DNA of 64,000 bases from Achromobacter sp. RTa (GTDB lineage Bacteria; Pseudomonadota; Gammaproteobacteria; Burkholderiales; Burkholderiaceae_B): contig NZ_JPYO01000046.1 in assembly GCF_000757485.1 (NCBI RefSeq), positions 221,257 to 285,256 on the forward strand, written 5' to 3'. The notes beneath the pieces were generated by a model. The model had not been told where the DNA came from. It made no database searches and saw only the letters and a list, made by a program, of their open reading frames with translations. Positions within the stretch are counted from its first letter, which is position 1, and each line of letters begins with the position of its first letter. Both the position numbers and the translations under genes were made by a program. Of the stretch, positions 32,934 through 40,611 are shown piece by piece.

Positions 32934-33254
32934 TCAGGCTTCGGGATTGAACATGGGGCCGGCGGTGTGGCCGTCGATATGCCCCAGCGGCCGGCCCGGA
33001 TCGAGCCGGTCGCGCACCCGCTGCTTCAGGACCTTGGCTTCGGGGAAGCCGCCGTCGCTCTTGCGGTCCCAGATCAGGTCGCCGTTGTAGGTGATCTGGA
33101 AGACGCCGCCGGTGCCCGGCTGCAGCACCACTTCGCCGAGGTCGGTCGAAAATGTCGACAGCAGCTCCTGCGCCATCCAGGCCGCGCGCAGCAGCCATTG
33201 GCACTGGGTGCAATAGAGGATGACGATGCGGGGTCGGAGGGCGGGCGCATTCAT
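32934..33254 (-). CDS. SelT/SelW/SelH-type (Rdx family) protein
   Basis: A 106-residue thioredoxin-like protein with a CTQC redox motif (ILYCTQCQWLLRAA) and the C-terminal GGFPEAKVLKQRVRD segment typical of the bacterial SelW-like family. It uses Cys rather than selenocysteine. The role is in redox handling and no substrate is established. The stop abuts that of tctA with no gap. Confidence 0.82.
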   Translation of the reverse strand: MNAPALRPRIVILYCTQCQWLLRAAWMAQELLSTFSTDLGEVVLQPGTGGVFQITYNGDLIWDRKSDGGFPEAKVLKQRVRDRLDPGRPLGHIDGHTAGPMFNPEA

Positions 33255-33324
33255 GCAGTGATTCTACCTCCGTTCATGGATAATATCGGGTTTTCCCGGG
33301 TTCCCATGAACCCCGAGCCTCCCC

Positions 33325-34524
33325 ATGAAGTCTGCTTTAAGTCCCCGTGGCCAACGCTGGCTGATCGGCCTCCTGATGGGGCTGGTCACGCTCACGCCGA
33401 TGGGCATCGACATCTACCTCCCCTCCCTTCCCGCCATGGCGGACGATTTCGGCCAGCCCGTCACCGCGCTCCAGGCCAGCATCACGCTGTTCATCTTCGC
33501 GGTCGGCGTGGGCCAGATGCTGATCGGGCCCTTGGCCGACCGCTACGGCAGGCGGCCCGTGGCGCTGGGCGGCGTGCTGGCCTATCTGCTGGGCTCGGCG
33601 CTGGGCGCGGTGGCCGGCTCGCTGGAAGTCTTCTACGCCGCGCGCGTGATCCAGGGGCTGGGCGCCTGCTCGGCCTCGCTCGTCGCCTTCGCCGCGGTGC
33701 GCGACTGCTTCAGTCCGGCCGTGGGCGCGCGCGTCTACAGCTACCTGAACGGCGCGCTGTGCACCGTGCCCGCGCTGGCGCCCATGGTGGGCGGCGCGCT
33801 GGCCGTGCATGCGGGCTGGCGCAGCACGTTCGCCTTCATGGTGGTGTTCGCGCTGGCGTTGGCGGGCCTGCTGGCGGGCCGTTTCGAGGAAACGCGGGCG
33901 GCGTCCGGCCGGCCGCAAGGCGCGCTGTACAGCCTGCGCCGCTATGCGCCCATCGTCGCCAGCGGGCGCTTCCTGTATTTCGCTGCGTTCGGCATGGCCG
34001 GCATGGCGATGATTCTCGTGTTCGTCTCCGCCGCGCCGGTGGTGCTGGTGCAGCAGCTGGGCTATTCCGAATTGGGATTCTCCGCCTGGTTCGGCGGCAA
34101 TGCGGCCATCAATATCGGAGCCTTCTTTCTGGCGCCCGCCTTTATTGCGCGCTTCGGCCGCCACACGATGGTGCGGGTGGGCATGGCCGCCCTGCTGCTG
34201 GCGGCGGCCATGCATCTGGCGGCGTGGCTGTGGATGCCCTTGTCGGCCTGGGTGTTCATGCTGCCGGTCGCGGTGCTGACGGTGGGCTTTTCGCTGGCGC
34301 TGGGTTCCGGCCTGAGCCTGGCGCTGGAGCCCTTTGCCGAGCGCGCGGGCACGGCGGCCGCGGTGTATGGCTTGTTCCAGATGAGCGGATCGGCGCTTAT
34401 CGCCACCATCCTGCTCGATAGCGGCATGCCGGCGCAGACCGCGATGGCCTTGATCGGCGCGGCGATCGTGGCGCCGCTGCTGTGCCTGTCCGCGGGCATG
34501 TCGCGGCGGCTGGCCGCCGGCTGA
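33325..34524 (+). CDS. MFS multidrug exporter, Bcr/CflA type
   Basis: A 399-residue drug:H+ antiporter with 12 helices. Signatures include the N-terminal MGIDIYLPSLPAMADDF, the motif A loop GPLADRYGRRPVALGG, and the motif C-like ALAPMVGGALAVHAGWR in helix 5. The family exports bicyclomycin, chloramphenicol or related compounds. The start lacks a strong ribosome site but fits family alignments. It is divergent from the SelW-like gene. Confidence 0.88.
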   Translation: MKSALSPRGQRWLIGLLMGLVTLTPMGIDIYLPSLPAMADDFGQPVTALQASITLFIFAVGVGQMLIGPLADRYGRRPVALGGVLAYLLGSALGAVAGSLEVFYAARVIQGLGACSASLVAFAAVRDCFSPAVGARVYSYLNGALCTVPALAPMVGGALAVHAGWRSTFAFMVVFALALAGLLAGRFEETRAASGRPQGALYSLRRYAPIVASGRFLYFAAFGMAGMAMILVFVSAAPVVLVQQLGYSELGFSAWFGGNAAINIGAFFLAPAFIARFGRHTMVRVGMAALLLAAAMHLAAWLWMPLSAWVFMLPVAVLTVGFSLALGSGLSLALEPFAERAGTAAAVYGLFQMSGSALIATILLDSGMPAQTAMALIGAAIVAPLLCLSAGMSRRLAAG

Positions 34525-34610
34525 CCGGGCCCGACCGGTAACGCGGCCCGACCGGTTTTCTTTCGCCGGCGCAGGCCGTAGTATCCAGGGATACCCTACC
34601 TGGAGGCGAC

Positions 34611-35417
34611 ATGAGTATCGAAGAAACGGCGGAACAGCCGATCCTGGCGCGCACGGCCGAGGGCGGCGTGGTAACGCTGCGCCTGAACCGGCCCGGTCAA
34701 TTCAATGCGCTTTCCGAAGCCATGTTGGCCGCCCTGCAAGCGGAAATCGACGCGCTGGCCCGCGACGGCGAAGCGCGCTGCGTCGTGCTGGAGTCCGCGG
34801 GCCGGGCGTTCTGTGCCGGCCACGATTTGCGCGAAATGCGCAGCCAGCCCTCTCTGGACTACTACCGCGAGCTCTTCAGGAAGTGCGGCAGCGTTATGCA
34901 GGGCTTGCAGGCGCTGCCCGTGCCCGTCATCGCCAAGGTGCGCGGGATCGCCACCGCGGCAGGCTGCCAGCTCGTGGCCAGTTGCGATCTGGCCGTGGCC
35001 GCCGATACGGCGACGTTCGCGGTGTCCGGAATCAACGTGGGGCTGTTCTGCTCGACGCCCGCCGTGGCCCTGAGCCGCAATGTGTCGGCCAAGCGCGCTT
35101 TCGAAATGCTGGTGACGGCGAGATTCATCGACGCGGCCCAGGCCAAGGACTGGGGCCTCATCAACGATGCCGTTCCGGACGCGGAGCTGGACGGGCGCGT
35201 GCAGGCGCTGGCGAACGACATCCTGGCGAAGAGCCCGACGGCGATCCGCTACGGCAAGCGCATGTTCTACAAGCAGCGGCAAATGGCGCTGGCCGATGCC
35301 TACGACTACGCGGGAGACGTGATGGCCCGCAACATGATGGAGGCCGACGCCTGCGAAGGCATCGACGCCTTCCTGCAGAAGCGCCAGCCGCGCTGGCGGG
35401 CCCTAGAGCAGTCCTAG
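34611..35417 (+). CDS. Enoyl-CoA hydratase/isomerase family protein
   Basis: A 268-residue crotonase-fold enzyme. The oxyanion-hole segments are RAFCAGHDLREM near residue 65 and IATAAGCQLVASCDLAVAA near 110. The residues normally carrying catalytic Glu are less clear (NVGLFCSTPAVALSRN), as in ECHDC3-type members. An excellent TGGAGG ribosome site precedes ATG 34611. The C-terminal end overlaps the convergent chromate transporter gene by 15 bases. The substrate is unknown. Confidence 0.85.
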   Translation: MSIEETAEQPILARTAEGGVVTLRLNRPGQFNALSEAMLAALQAEIDALARDGEARCVVLESAGRAFCAGHDLREMRSQPSLDYYRELFRKCGSVMQGLQALPVPVIAKVRGIATAAGCQLVASCDLAVAADTATFAVSGINVGLFCSTPAVALSRNVSAKRAFEMLVTARFIDAAQAKDWGLINDAVPDAELDGRVQALANDILAKSPTAIRYGKRMFYKQRQMALADAYDYAGDVMARNMMEADACEGIDAFLQKRQPRWRALEQS

Positions 35418-36686
35418 GGCCCATCCGCCCGCGGCGGCGGTCAGCACCACCCACACGGGCGACCACCTTGCGTAGACCAGCAGCGCGAACAGCAGCAGGG
35501 CCAACGCAAAGTCCGCGCGCCCGCGTATGCCGCTGATCCACACCGGGTCGTACAGCGCGGACAGCAGGATGCCCACCACGCTGGCGTTCACCCCCGCGAT
35601 CATGTTGCGCACGCCGGGCCGCAGCCGCAGGCTTTCCCAGAACGGCAAGGCCGCAGTCACCAGCAACGCGCCGGGCAGGAAGATCGCGATCAGCAGCGCA
35701 AGCGCGCCCGCCCAGCCCGACACGGGGCCGGACGAGATGGCGCCCAGGAACGCGGCGAAGGAAAACAGCGGACCAGGCATGGCCTGCGCGGCGCCGTAGC
35801 CCGCCAGGAAGTCCGCATTGGACACCATGCCGCCGGCCACCGACGCGGATTCCAGCAGGGGCAGCACCACGTGGCCGCCACCGAATACCAGAGCCCCCGC
35901 GCGGTAGAAGCCGGCCAGTTGCGCAGCCAGCGGCTGGCCGCCGAGTGCAGCCCAGGCCGGCAGCGCCGCCAGCAGCAGCACGAACAGCGCCAGGGCAAGA
36001 TAGCCCGCGCGGCGGGACACGCTTTGTTGTTCGGTGGCCAAGGCAGGCCGCGCCGGCACCTGGAGCGCGGCGGCTCCGATGACGGCCCCCAGCAGGATGG
36101 CGCCCAGCTGCCCCAGGGCGGTCGGCAGCGCCACGGTGATGAGCGCGGCGACGACCGCCAGCCCGGCGCGAGGCCGGTCCGGACAGAGCGACCGGCCCAT
36201 GCCCCATACCGCCTGCGCGATGATGGCGACCGCCGCGACCTTCAGCCCATGGATGGCGCCGGACCCGGACAGCCAGCCGAACTGCGCCAGCCCCACGGCA
36301 AACAGCACAAGCGCGATCGCGCTGGGCAGCGTGAACGCGATCCAGGCGGCAAGCATGCCCGCCCAGCCCGCTCGCCTCAGGCCGATGGCCATGCCGACCT
36401 GGCTGCTGGCCGGTCCGGGCAGGAACTGGCATAACGCCACCAGATCGGAATAGGCGTAGTCGTCCAGCCAGCGGCGGCGCTCGACGAATTCATTGCGGAA
36501 GTAGGCCAGATGCGCAACCGGCCCCCCGAAGGACGTCAGGCCCAGGCGCAGGAAAATCAGGAACACTTCCAGACAGGAACCCCGGCCTGGCTCGACGCGG
36601 GCGGACGCCGCCGACTGGCTGGCGACATGTTCGTCATGGGGAGAAGGCAGCGGCATGGGACTTGGCTTCATCAACAGGCGGGGCAT
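35403..36686 (-). CDS. chrA: Chromate transporter (two-domain ChrA)
   Basis: A 427-residue inner-membrane protein made of two homologous CHR domains. The first domain begins EVFLIFLRLGLTSFGGPVAH with the FGGP motif, and the second contains GALVFGGGHVVLPLLES. ChrA exports chromate with the proton motive force, but many chromosomal members have other or unknown roles. A proline-rich hydrophilic tail of about 40 residues precedes helix 1. It is divergent from the AhpD-like gene. Confidence 0.88.
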   Translation of the reverse strand: MPRLLMKPSPMPLPSPHDEHVASQSAASARVEPGRGSCLEVFLIFLRLGLTSFGGPVAHLAYFRNEFVERRRWLDDYAYSDLVALCQFLPGPASSQVGMAIGLRRAGWAGMLAAWIAFTLPSAIALVLFAVGLAQFGWLSGSGAIHGLKVAAVAIIAQAVWGMGRSLCPDRPRAGLAVVAALITVALPTALGQLGAILLGAVIGAAALQVPARPALATEQQSVSRRAGYLALALFVLLLAALPAWAALGGQPLAAQLAGFYRAGALVFGGGHVVLPLLESASVAGGMVSNADFLAGYGAAQAMPGPLFSFAAFLGAISSGPVSGWAGALALLIAIFLPGALLVTAALPFWESLRLRPGVRNMIAGVNASVVGILLSALYDPVWISGIRGRADFALALLLFALLVYARWSPVWVVLTAAAGGWALGLL

Positions 36687-36864
36687 GCGAATCCAGCCCC
36701 CGCTTCAAGCTTATAGCCGGGCGGCGTGGCAGATTCAACCGTCCGGACGTCCAACATGGCCCAGGTGGAAATACCGTTCATGGCACTTCTGCTCTGGGCC
36801 AAGAGGCGGCATCCTGACGGTTCGCGGTTCTTCCCCGCAACATTGACAGCAGACAGGCAGGAAC

Positions 36865-37344
36865 ATGACTCAACGATTGAATTATTTCGACACCTCGGCC
36901 GAGATCTCCAGCAAGTACCTGGAGTTCAGCATGGCGCTCAAGAAGTCCGCGGTAGTCCGCGAAGTGGGCCAGCTGGTCGACATCCGCGCTTCCCAGATCA
37001 ATGGCTGCGGCTTTTGCCTGGACATGCACGTCAAGCAGGCGAGAATCGCGGGAGAGCGCGAGCTCCGTCTCCATCACATTGCGATCTGGCGCGAGTCCAC
37101 GCTCTTCTCGCCGCGCGAACGCGCCGCCCTGGCGTGGACCGAAACCGTCACCACCCTGCCCTCTGACGGTGTCTCGGACGACGCCTACCGCGCCGCGCGC
37201 GAGCATTTTTCCGAGTCCGAGCTCTCCGACCTCACGCTGCTGGTGGTCGGCATCAACGGCTGGAACCGCCTGAACGTGGCGTTCAGGACGGTACCCGGCT
37301 CGGCGGACGCGGCCTACGGCCTGGACAAGGCTGGGCTGGAATAA
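36865..37344 (+). CDS. Carboxymuconolactone decarboxylase / AhpD-family protein
   Basis: A 159-residue alkylhydroperoxidase-like protein with the CxxC-x3-H motif in INGCGFCLDMHVKQA. Such proteins reduce peroxides through the Cys pair and a proton-relay His. An AGGAAC ribosome site precedes ATG 36865. The gene is divergent from chrA and convergent with the MocR regulator 14 bases away. Confidence 0.85.
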   Translation: MTQRLNYFDTSAEISSKYLEFSMALKKSAVVREVGQLVDIRASQINGCGFCLDMHVKQARIAGERELRLHHIAIWRESTLFSPRERAALAWTETVTTLPSDGVSDDAYRAAREHFSESELSDLTLLVVGINGWNRLNVAFRTVPGSADAAYGLDKAGLE

Positions 37345-37358
37345 GCCCGCGCCGGACG

Positions 37359-38777
37359 TTACATCAACGCCCGGATGCGCAGCCCCAGGTCCCGGGCCTG
37401 TGTTTCCGACGCGATATTGGTGAAGCTGAGCAGCAGGCCGGACTGCCCGCCCGGCGCGGCATACCAGCGCGATAGCGCCTCCGCGAACAGCCCTTCCTTC
37501 TGCATGCGCGACGCCAGGCCGCGGTCGGTCTGCGGCCCTTGCAGCCGCGCCACCAGATGCATCCCTCCCGGCTGCGGTTCGATCCGCATGCGCGTGCCGA
37601 GCGCGGCGGCCAGGCCCGCGGCGGCGGCCTCTCGCCGCTCGGCGTAGAGCTTGCGCATGCGCTGGATGTGGCGGCCGAAATGCCCCTCGGCAATGAAGGC
37701 GCCCAGGATGGCCTGCGTCAGGCCGGGCGAACCGCCAGTCAGCCAGCAGATCCGTTCGAAGCGCGCCGCCTGCGCTTCGGGAACCACCAGGTAGGCCAGG
37801 CGCAGCCCCGGGAACAGCACTTTGCTGAACGTGCCCGCGTACAGGACCCGCCCTTGTGTATCGAGGCTCTTCAATGCGGGCAAGGGCCTGCTGACGTAGC
37901 GGTATTCGCCGTCATAGTCGTCCTCGACGATCCAGCTTCCGTTACGCTCCGCCCAGTCCAGCAGCGCCTGCCGGCGCGGCAGCGACAGCGACATGCACAG
38001 CGGGCTTTGATGGGCCGGCGTCACCACGGCGCCACGGGCGCGCGGCGCCCGTTCGATGCCCGCGCCCACGATGAGGCCGTCATGGTCCACGGGCACGGGC
38101 GCAGGCCGCAGCCTCGCCTGTTCCAGCAGGAACCGGGTGGGCGGATAGCCCGGATCTTCCATCCATACCTCGTCGCCGGGCTCGAACAGGGCCTGCAGCA
38201 CCAGCCGCATGGTGTGGTTGTAGCCCGAGGTGATGAACACCTGCGAGGGCTGGCAATGGATGCCGCGCGCCACTTGCAGATAGGCGGCCGTCGCGCCGCG
38301 CAGGGCCGGCAGGCCGCCGCTGGGCGGGTAGGCAAGCTCGGGCGCCTGCAGCCCGCGCAGCTGCCTGGCCCCCAGCCGCGCCCAGAGCTTGCGGGGAAAC
38401 GCATCCAGCGCGGGCAAGCCCATCTGGAAAGGCAGGATGCCCGATGAGCGCGGCCATGCGTGCTCATCGCGCACGGGCGCGGCGGGCGGCTGCGCCGCGG
38501 GAGCCGCCGCGTGCGGCTGCAGGCCGGGCGACACCACGGTGCCGGCCTGGCCTCGCGCCTGGATGTAGCCTTCGGACGCCAGCAGCGAATAGGCGACTTC
38601 CACCGTGCCGCGCGCCACGCCCAGCTCCTTGGCCAGCGCCCGGGCGGACGGGATGCGGTCGCCGGGCTTGAGCGTGCCCTGGGCGATGGCTTCCCGGAAG
38701 CGTTCGTAGACCTGCCGGTACAAGGCGTTGGCGCCGCCTGGCAGCGAGGTAGGGATCGGTTCGGAAGGCGCAATCAT
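37359..38777 (-). CDS. MocR-family transcriptional regulator (GntR-aminotransferase fusion)
   Basis: A 472-residue protein: an N-terminal GntR winged helix (PGDRIPSARALAKELGVARG, residues 37-75) and a class I aminotransferase-like domain (about 110-470). The PLP-binding Lys is in AGTFSKVLFPGLRLAY. PdxR-like members sense PLP or amines. It is divergent from a GNAT acetyltransferase gene and may control it, because the 56-base intergenic region is AT-rich. Confidence 0.88.
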   Translation of the reverse strand: MIAPSEPIPTSLPGGANALYRQVYERFREAIAQGTLKPGDRIPSARALAKELGVARGTVEVAYSLLASEGYIQARGQAGTVVSPGLQPHAAAPAAQPPAAPVRDEHAWPRSSGILPFQMGLPALDAFPRKLWARLGARQLRGLQAPELAYPPSGGLPALRGATAAYLQVARGIHCQPSQVFITSGYNHTMRLVLQALFEPGDEVWMEDPGYPPTRFLLEQARLRPAPVPVDHDGLIVGAGIERAPRARGAVVTPAHQSPLCMSLSLPRRQALLDWAERNGSWIVEDDYDGEYRYVSRPLPALKSLDTQGRVLYAGTFSKVLFPGLRLAYLVVPEAQAARFERICWLTGGSPGLTQAILGAFIAEGHFGRHIQRMRKLYAERREAAAAGLAAALGTRMRIEPQPGGMHLVARLQGPQTDRGLASRMQKEGLFAEALSRWYAAPGGQSGLLLSFTNIASETQARDLGLRIRALM

Positions 38778-38833
38778 GGCATAGTCAGAAATTCATTTTA
38801 TGGCCCTTCAAATTATGTCATGCGCTGCCTAAC

Positions 38834-39298
38834 ATGGCTTCCATGACACACGACAACGACACCGCCCTGCGCCATCTGGAAACCCCGGAAGAATGGCGCG
38901 CCTGCCTGCCGCTGATGCGCGAACTGCGTCCGCACCTGACGGAGGAAATTGATTTCATGGAACGCATCGGCCGCATGCGGCACGAACGCTACCGCCTGCT
39001 GGCCGCCATGCAGGAAGGCTGCGCCGTGGCCCTGGCTGGCTACCGCTACCAGGAGAACCTGGTCTATGGCCGCTTTCTTTATGTGGACGACCTGGTCGTC
39101 TCGCCCACGCGCCGCGGCGAACGCTGGGGCGCGCGGCTGCTGCAAGCCCTGGATGGCCTGGCGCGCGACAGCGGTTGCGCCAAGCTGGTGCTCGATACCG
39201 GCCTGGCCAACGCCCTGGCCCAACGCTTTTACTTCCGCCAAGGCCTGTTGACCAGCGCCATCCGATTCAGCAAGCAACTGGGAACCCCCGCCGCATGA
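38834..39298 (+). CDS. GNAT N-acetyltransferase
   Basis: A 154-residue acetyltransferase with the GNAT core: the strand FLYVDDLVVSP, the acetyl-CoA loop RRGERWGARLLQALDG (a variant of Q/RxxGxG/A) and the helix-strand AKLVLDTGLANALAQRFY. ATG 38834 is used, and ATG 38843 is possible. The substrate is probably a small amine. Its stop overlaps the next start (ATGA), so it is cotranscribed with the flavodoxin-fold reductase. Confidence 0.85.
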   Translation: MASMTHDNDTALRHLETPEEWRACLPLMRELRPHLTEEIDFMERIGRMRHERYRLLAAMQEGCAVALAGYRYQENLVYGRFLYVDDLVVSPTRRGERWGARLLQALDGLARDSGCAKLVLDTGLANALAQRFYFRQGLLTSAIRFSKQLGTPAA

Positions 39299-39930
39299 GC
39301 ATCCTACGCATCGTCTGCAGCCCCCGTGGCCGCGCCTCCGAAAGCTATCGCCTGTCGCAACATATCGTCGAACGCATCTCCGACGCGGCGGACGGCGCTC
39401 GGCCTATCGTGAGGGACTTCAACGCCAACGCCCTCGTCCACGTCGACCCGGATTACGCGGCTGCCTTGAGCTCGCCGCAGGATCCGCCGGACGACAGGCT
39501 GGAACGTGGCGCGTTGCGCCAGTCCGCCGAACTGATCCAGTCGTTGCGGGACGCCAGCCACATCGTCATTGCTACGCCGATGCACAACTTCACGGTGCCC
39601 TCCTCTTTGAAGGCCTGGATCGACCACGTCGTGCGGGTGCGCCATACCTTCCGCATCACGCCCGAAGGCAAGCTCGGCAATCTCGCCGATCGCCCGGTCT
39701 ACGTCGCGATATCGTCCGGAGGGGAGTTCTCCGGCGACGGCGCGCAGCGCCAGCCCGACTTCCTGACCCCCTATCTGAGGCACGTGCTGGGCACCATCGG
39801 GCTACCCGACGTGACGTTCTTTTCCGTCCAGGGCACCGCTCGCGGCCCCGTGGCGCTCGAGGCCGCGCGCGCAAGGGCCGAGGCGGAAATCGCCGCGCAT
39901 GCCTTCGGCGCCCGCGTCCTCGCGGCCTAG
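39295..39930 (+). CDS. FMN-dependent NADH azoreductase-like flavodoxin-fold enzyme
   Basis: A 211-residue flavodoxin-fold oxidoreductase. The phosphate loop SPRGRASESYRLSQHIV, the TPMHNFTVPSSLKAWIDHVV segment and GGEFSGDG near the C-terminal third match the AzoR/quinone reductase family. ATG 39295 overlaps the GNAT stop by four bases. It probably reduces quinones or azo compounds with NAD(P)H. It could be controlled by the divergent MocR regulator. Confidence 0.82.
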   Translation: MSILRIVCSPRGRASESYRLSQHIVERISDAADGARPIVRDFNANALVHVDPDYAAALSSPQDPPDDRLERGALRQSAELIQSLRDASHIVIATPMHNFTVPSSLKAWIDHVVRVRHTFRITPEGKLGNLADRPVYVAISSGGEFSGDGAQRQPDFLTPYLRHVLGTIGLPDVTFFSVQGTARGPVALEAARARAEAEIAAHAFGARVLAA

Positions 39931-40032
39931 TACGGATAGGCTGTTGCATACTCACCAAGCCGGGCTCATCCATCCGGATAGGGCCATCGCGCCAAGCGAA
40001 TCCGGCCATACGCGGTATGTGAACGGCGCGCA

Positions 40033-40062
40033 TTGACACTGCCGAATGGCGGGCACTACGCT
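40033..40062 (+). promoter_or_regulatory. Candidate promoter for the exported protein gene
   Basis: A consensus TTGACA (40033-40038) is followed after 18 bases by TACGCT (40057-40062). The -10 is weak. It lies 73 bases upstream of ATG 40135. Confidence 0.35.
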
Positions 40063-40134
40063 TTTCGCGGAACGCTTTCCTCCTTATGGATTGCGGCCTC
40101 TCCCAACATTCGGGCTTTCGTGCAGGAGCGCGCC

Positions 40135-40608
40135 ATGACCTTGCATCGACCGGGCTTTTTCGTTGCCGCCGCCTTGGCGCTGTATGCATTGGCGGCGCCC
40201 CGCGCCGACGCGGCATGCAGCGACAAGCGAATTCAGGCCATGGCCAAGGACGGGCGCTCGGCGAATGCCATCGCCAAGGCCTGCGGCATGCCTGCCGCCA
40301 AGGTACGGGACGTGATCGACGGCGATGGCGGCGGCGCCGGCGAAGCGCCGCCCGCAGTGAGCCCCGGACTGGCGGAGCGCACCGAACGGGCGGAAAGGGC
40401 CGAACGGGCGGCCAAGGCGGAGCAGGCGGAGGCCGCCAGCAAGCTGCCTTCCGGCAGCGGCCTCGCGCGCTGCGACTGCCGGGGCGTCGTGCCCTATGGC
40501 GACAAAGCCCCCGAACAGCGCTGCCGCAGCGGCACGTCCATCGCCACGCCCTGCGCGGGATACTGTCCGCCGAACGGCGTGGCGCCATGGCGGCGGATAT
40601 GCAGCTAA
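40135..40608 (+). CDS. Exported hypothetical protein with charged repeats
   Basis: A 157-residue protein with a Sec signal peptide (FFVAAALALYALAAPRADA, cleavage before ACSD). The mature part has a helix-turn-helix-like segment (IQAMAKDGRSANAIAKACG), a Gly-rich linker, a charged helix with ER(T/A)ERAE-type repeats, and a Cys-rich end (CDCRGVVPYG, then CRSG, CAGYCPP and RICS). The ribosome site is AGGAG. Disulfides are likely in the periplasm. I do not recognise a family. It is convergent with the spermidine-synthase fusion. Confidence 0.7.
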   Translation: MTLHRPGFFVAAALALYALAAPRADAACSDKRIQAMAKDGRSANAIAKACGMPAAKVRDVIDGDGGGAGEAPPAVSPGLAERTERAERAERAAKAEQAEAASKLPSGSGLARCDCRGVVPYGDKAPEQRCRSGTSIATPCAGYCPPNGVAPWRRICS

Positions 40609-40611
40609 GGC

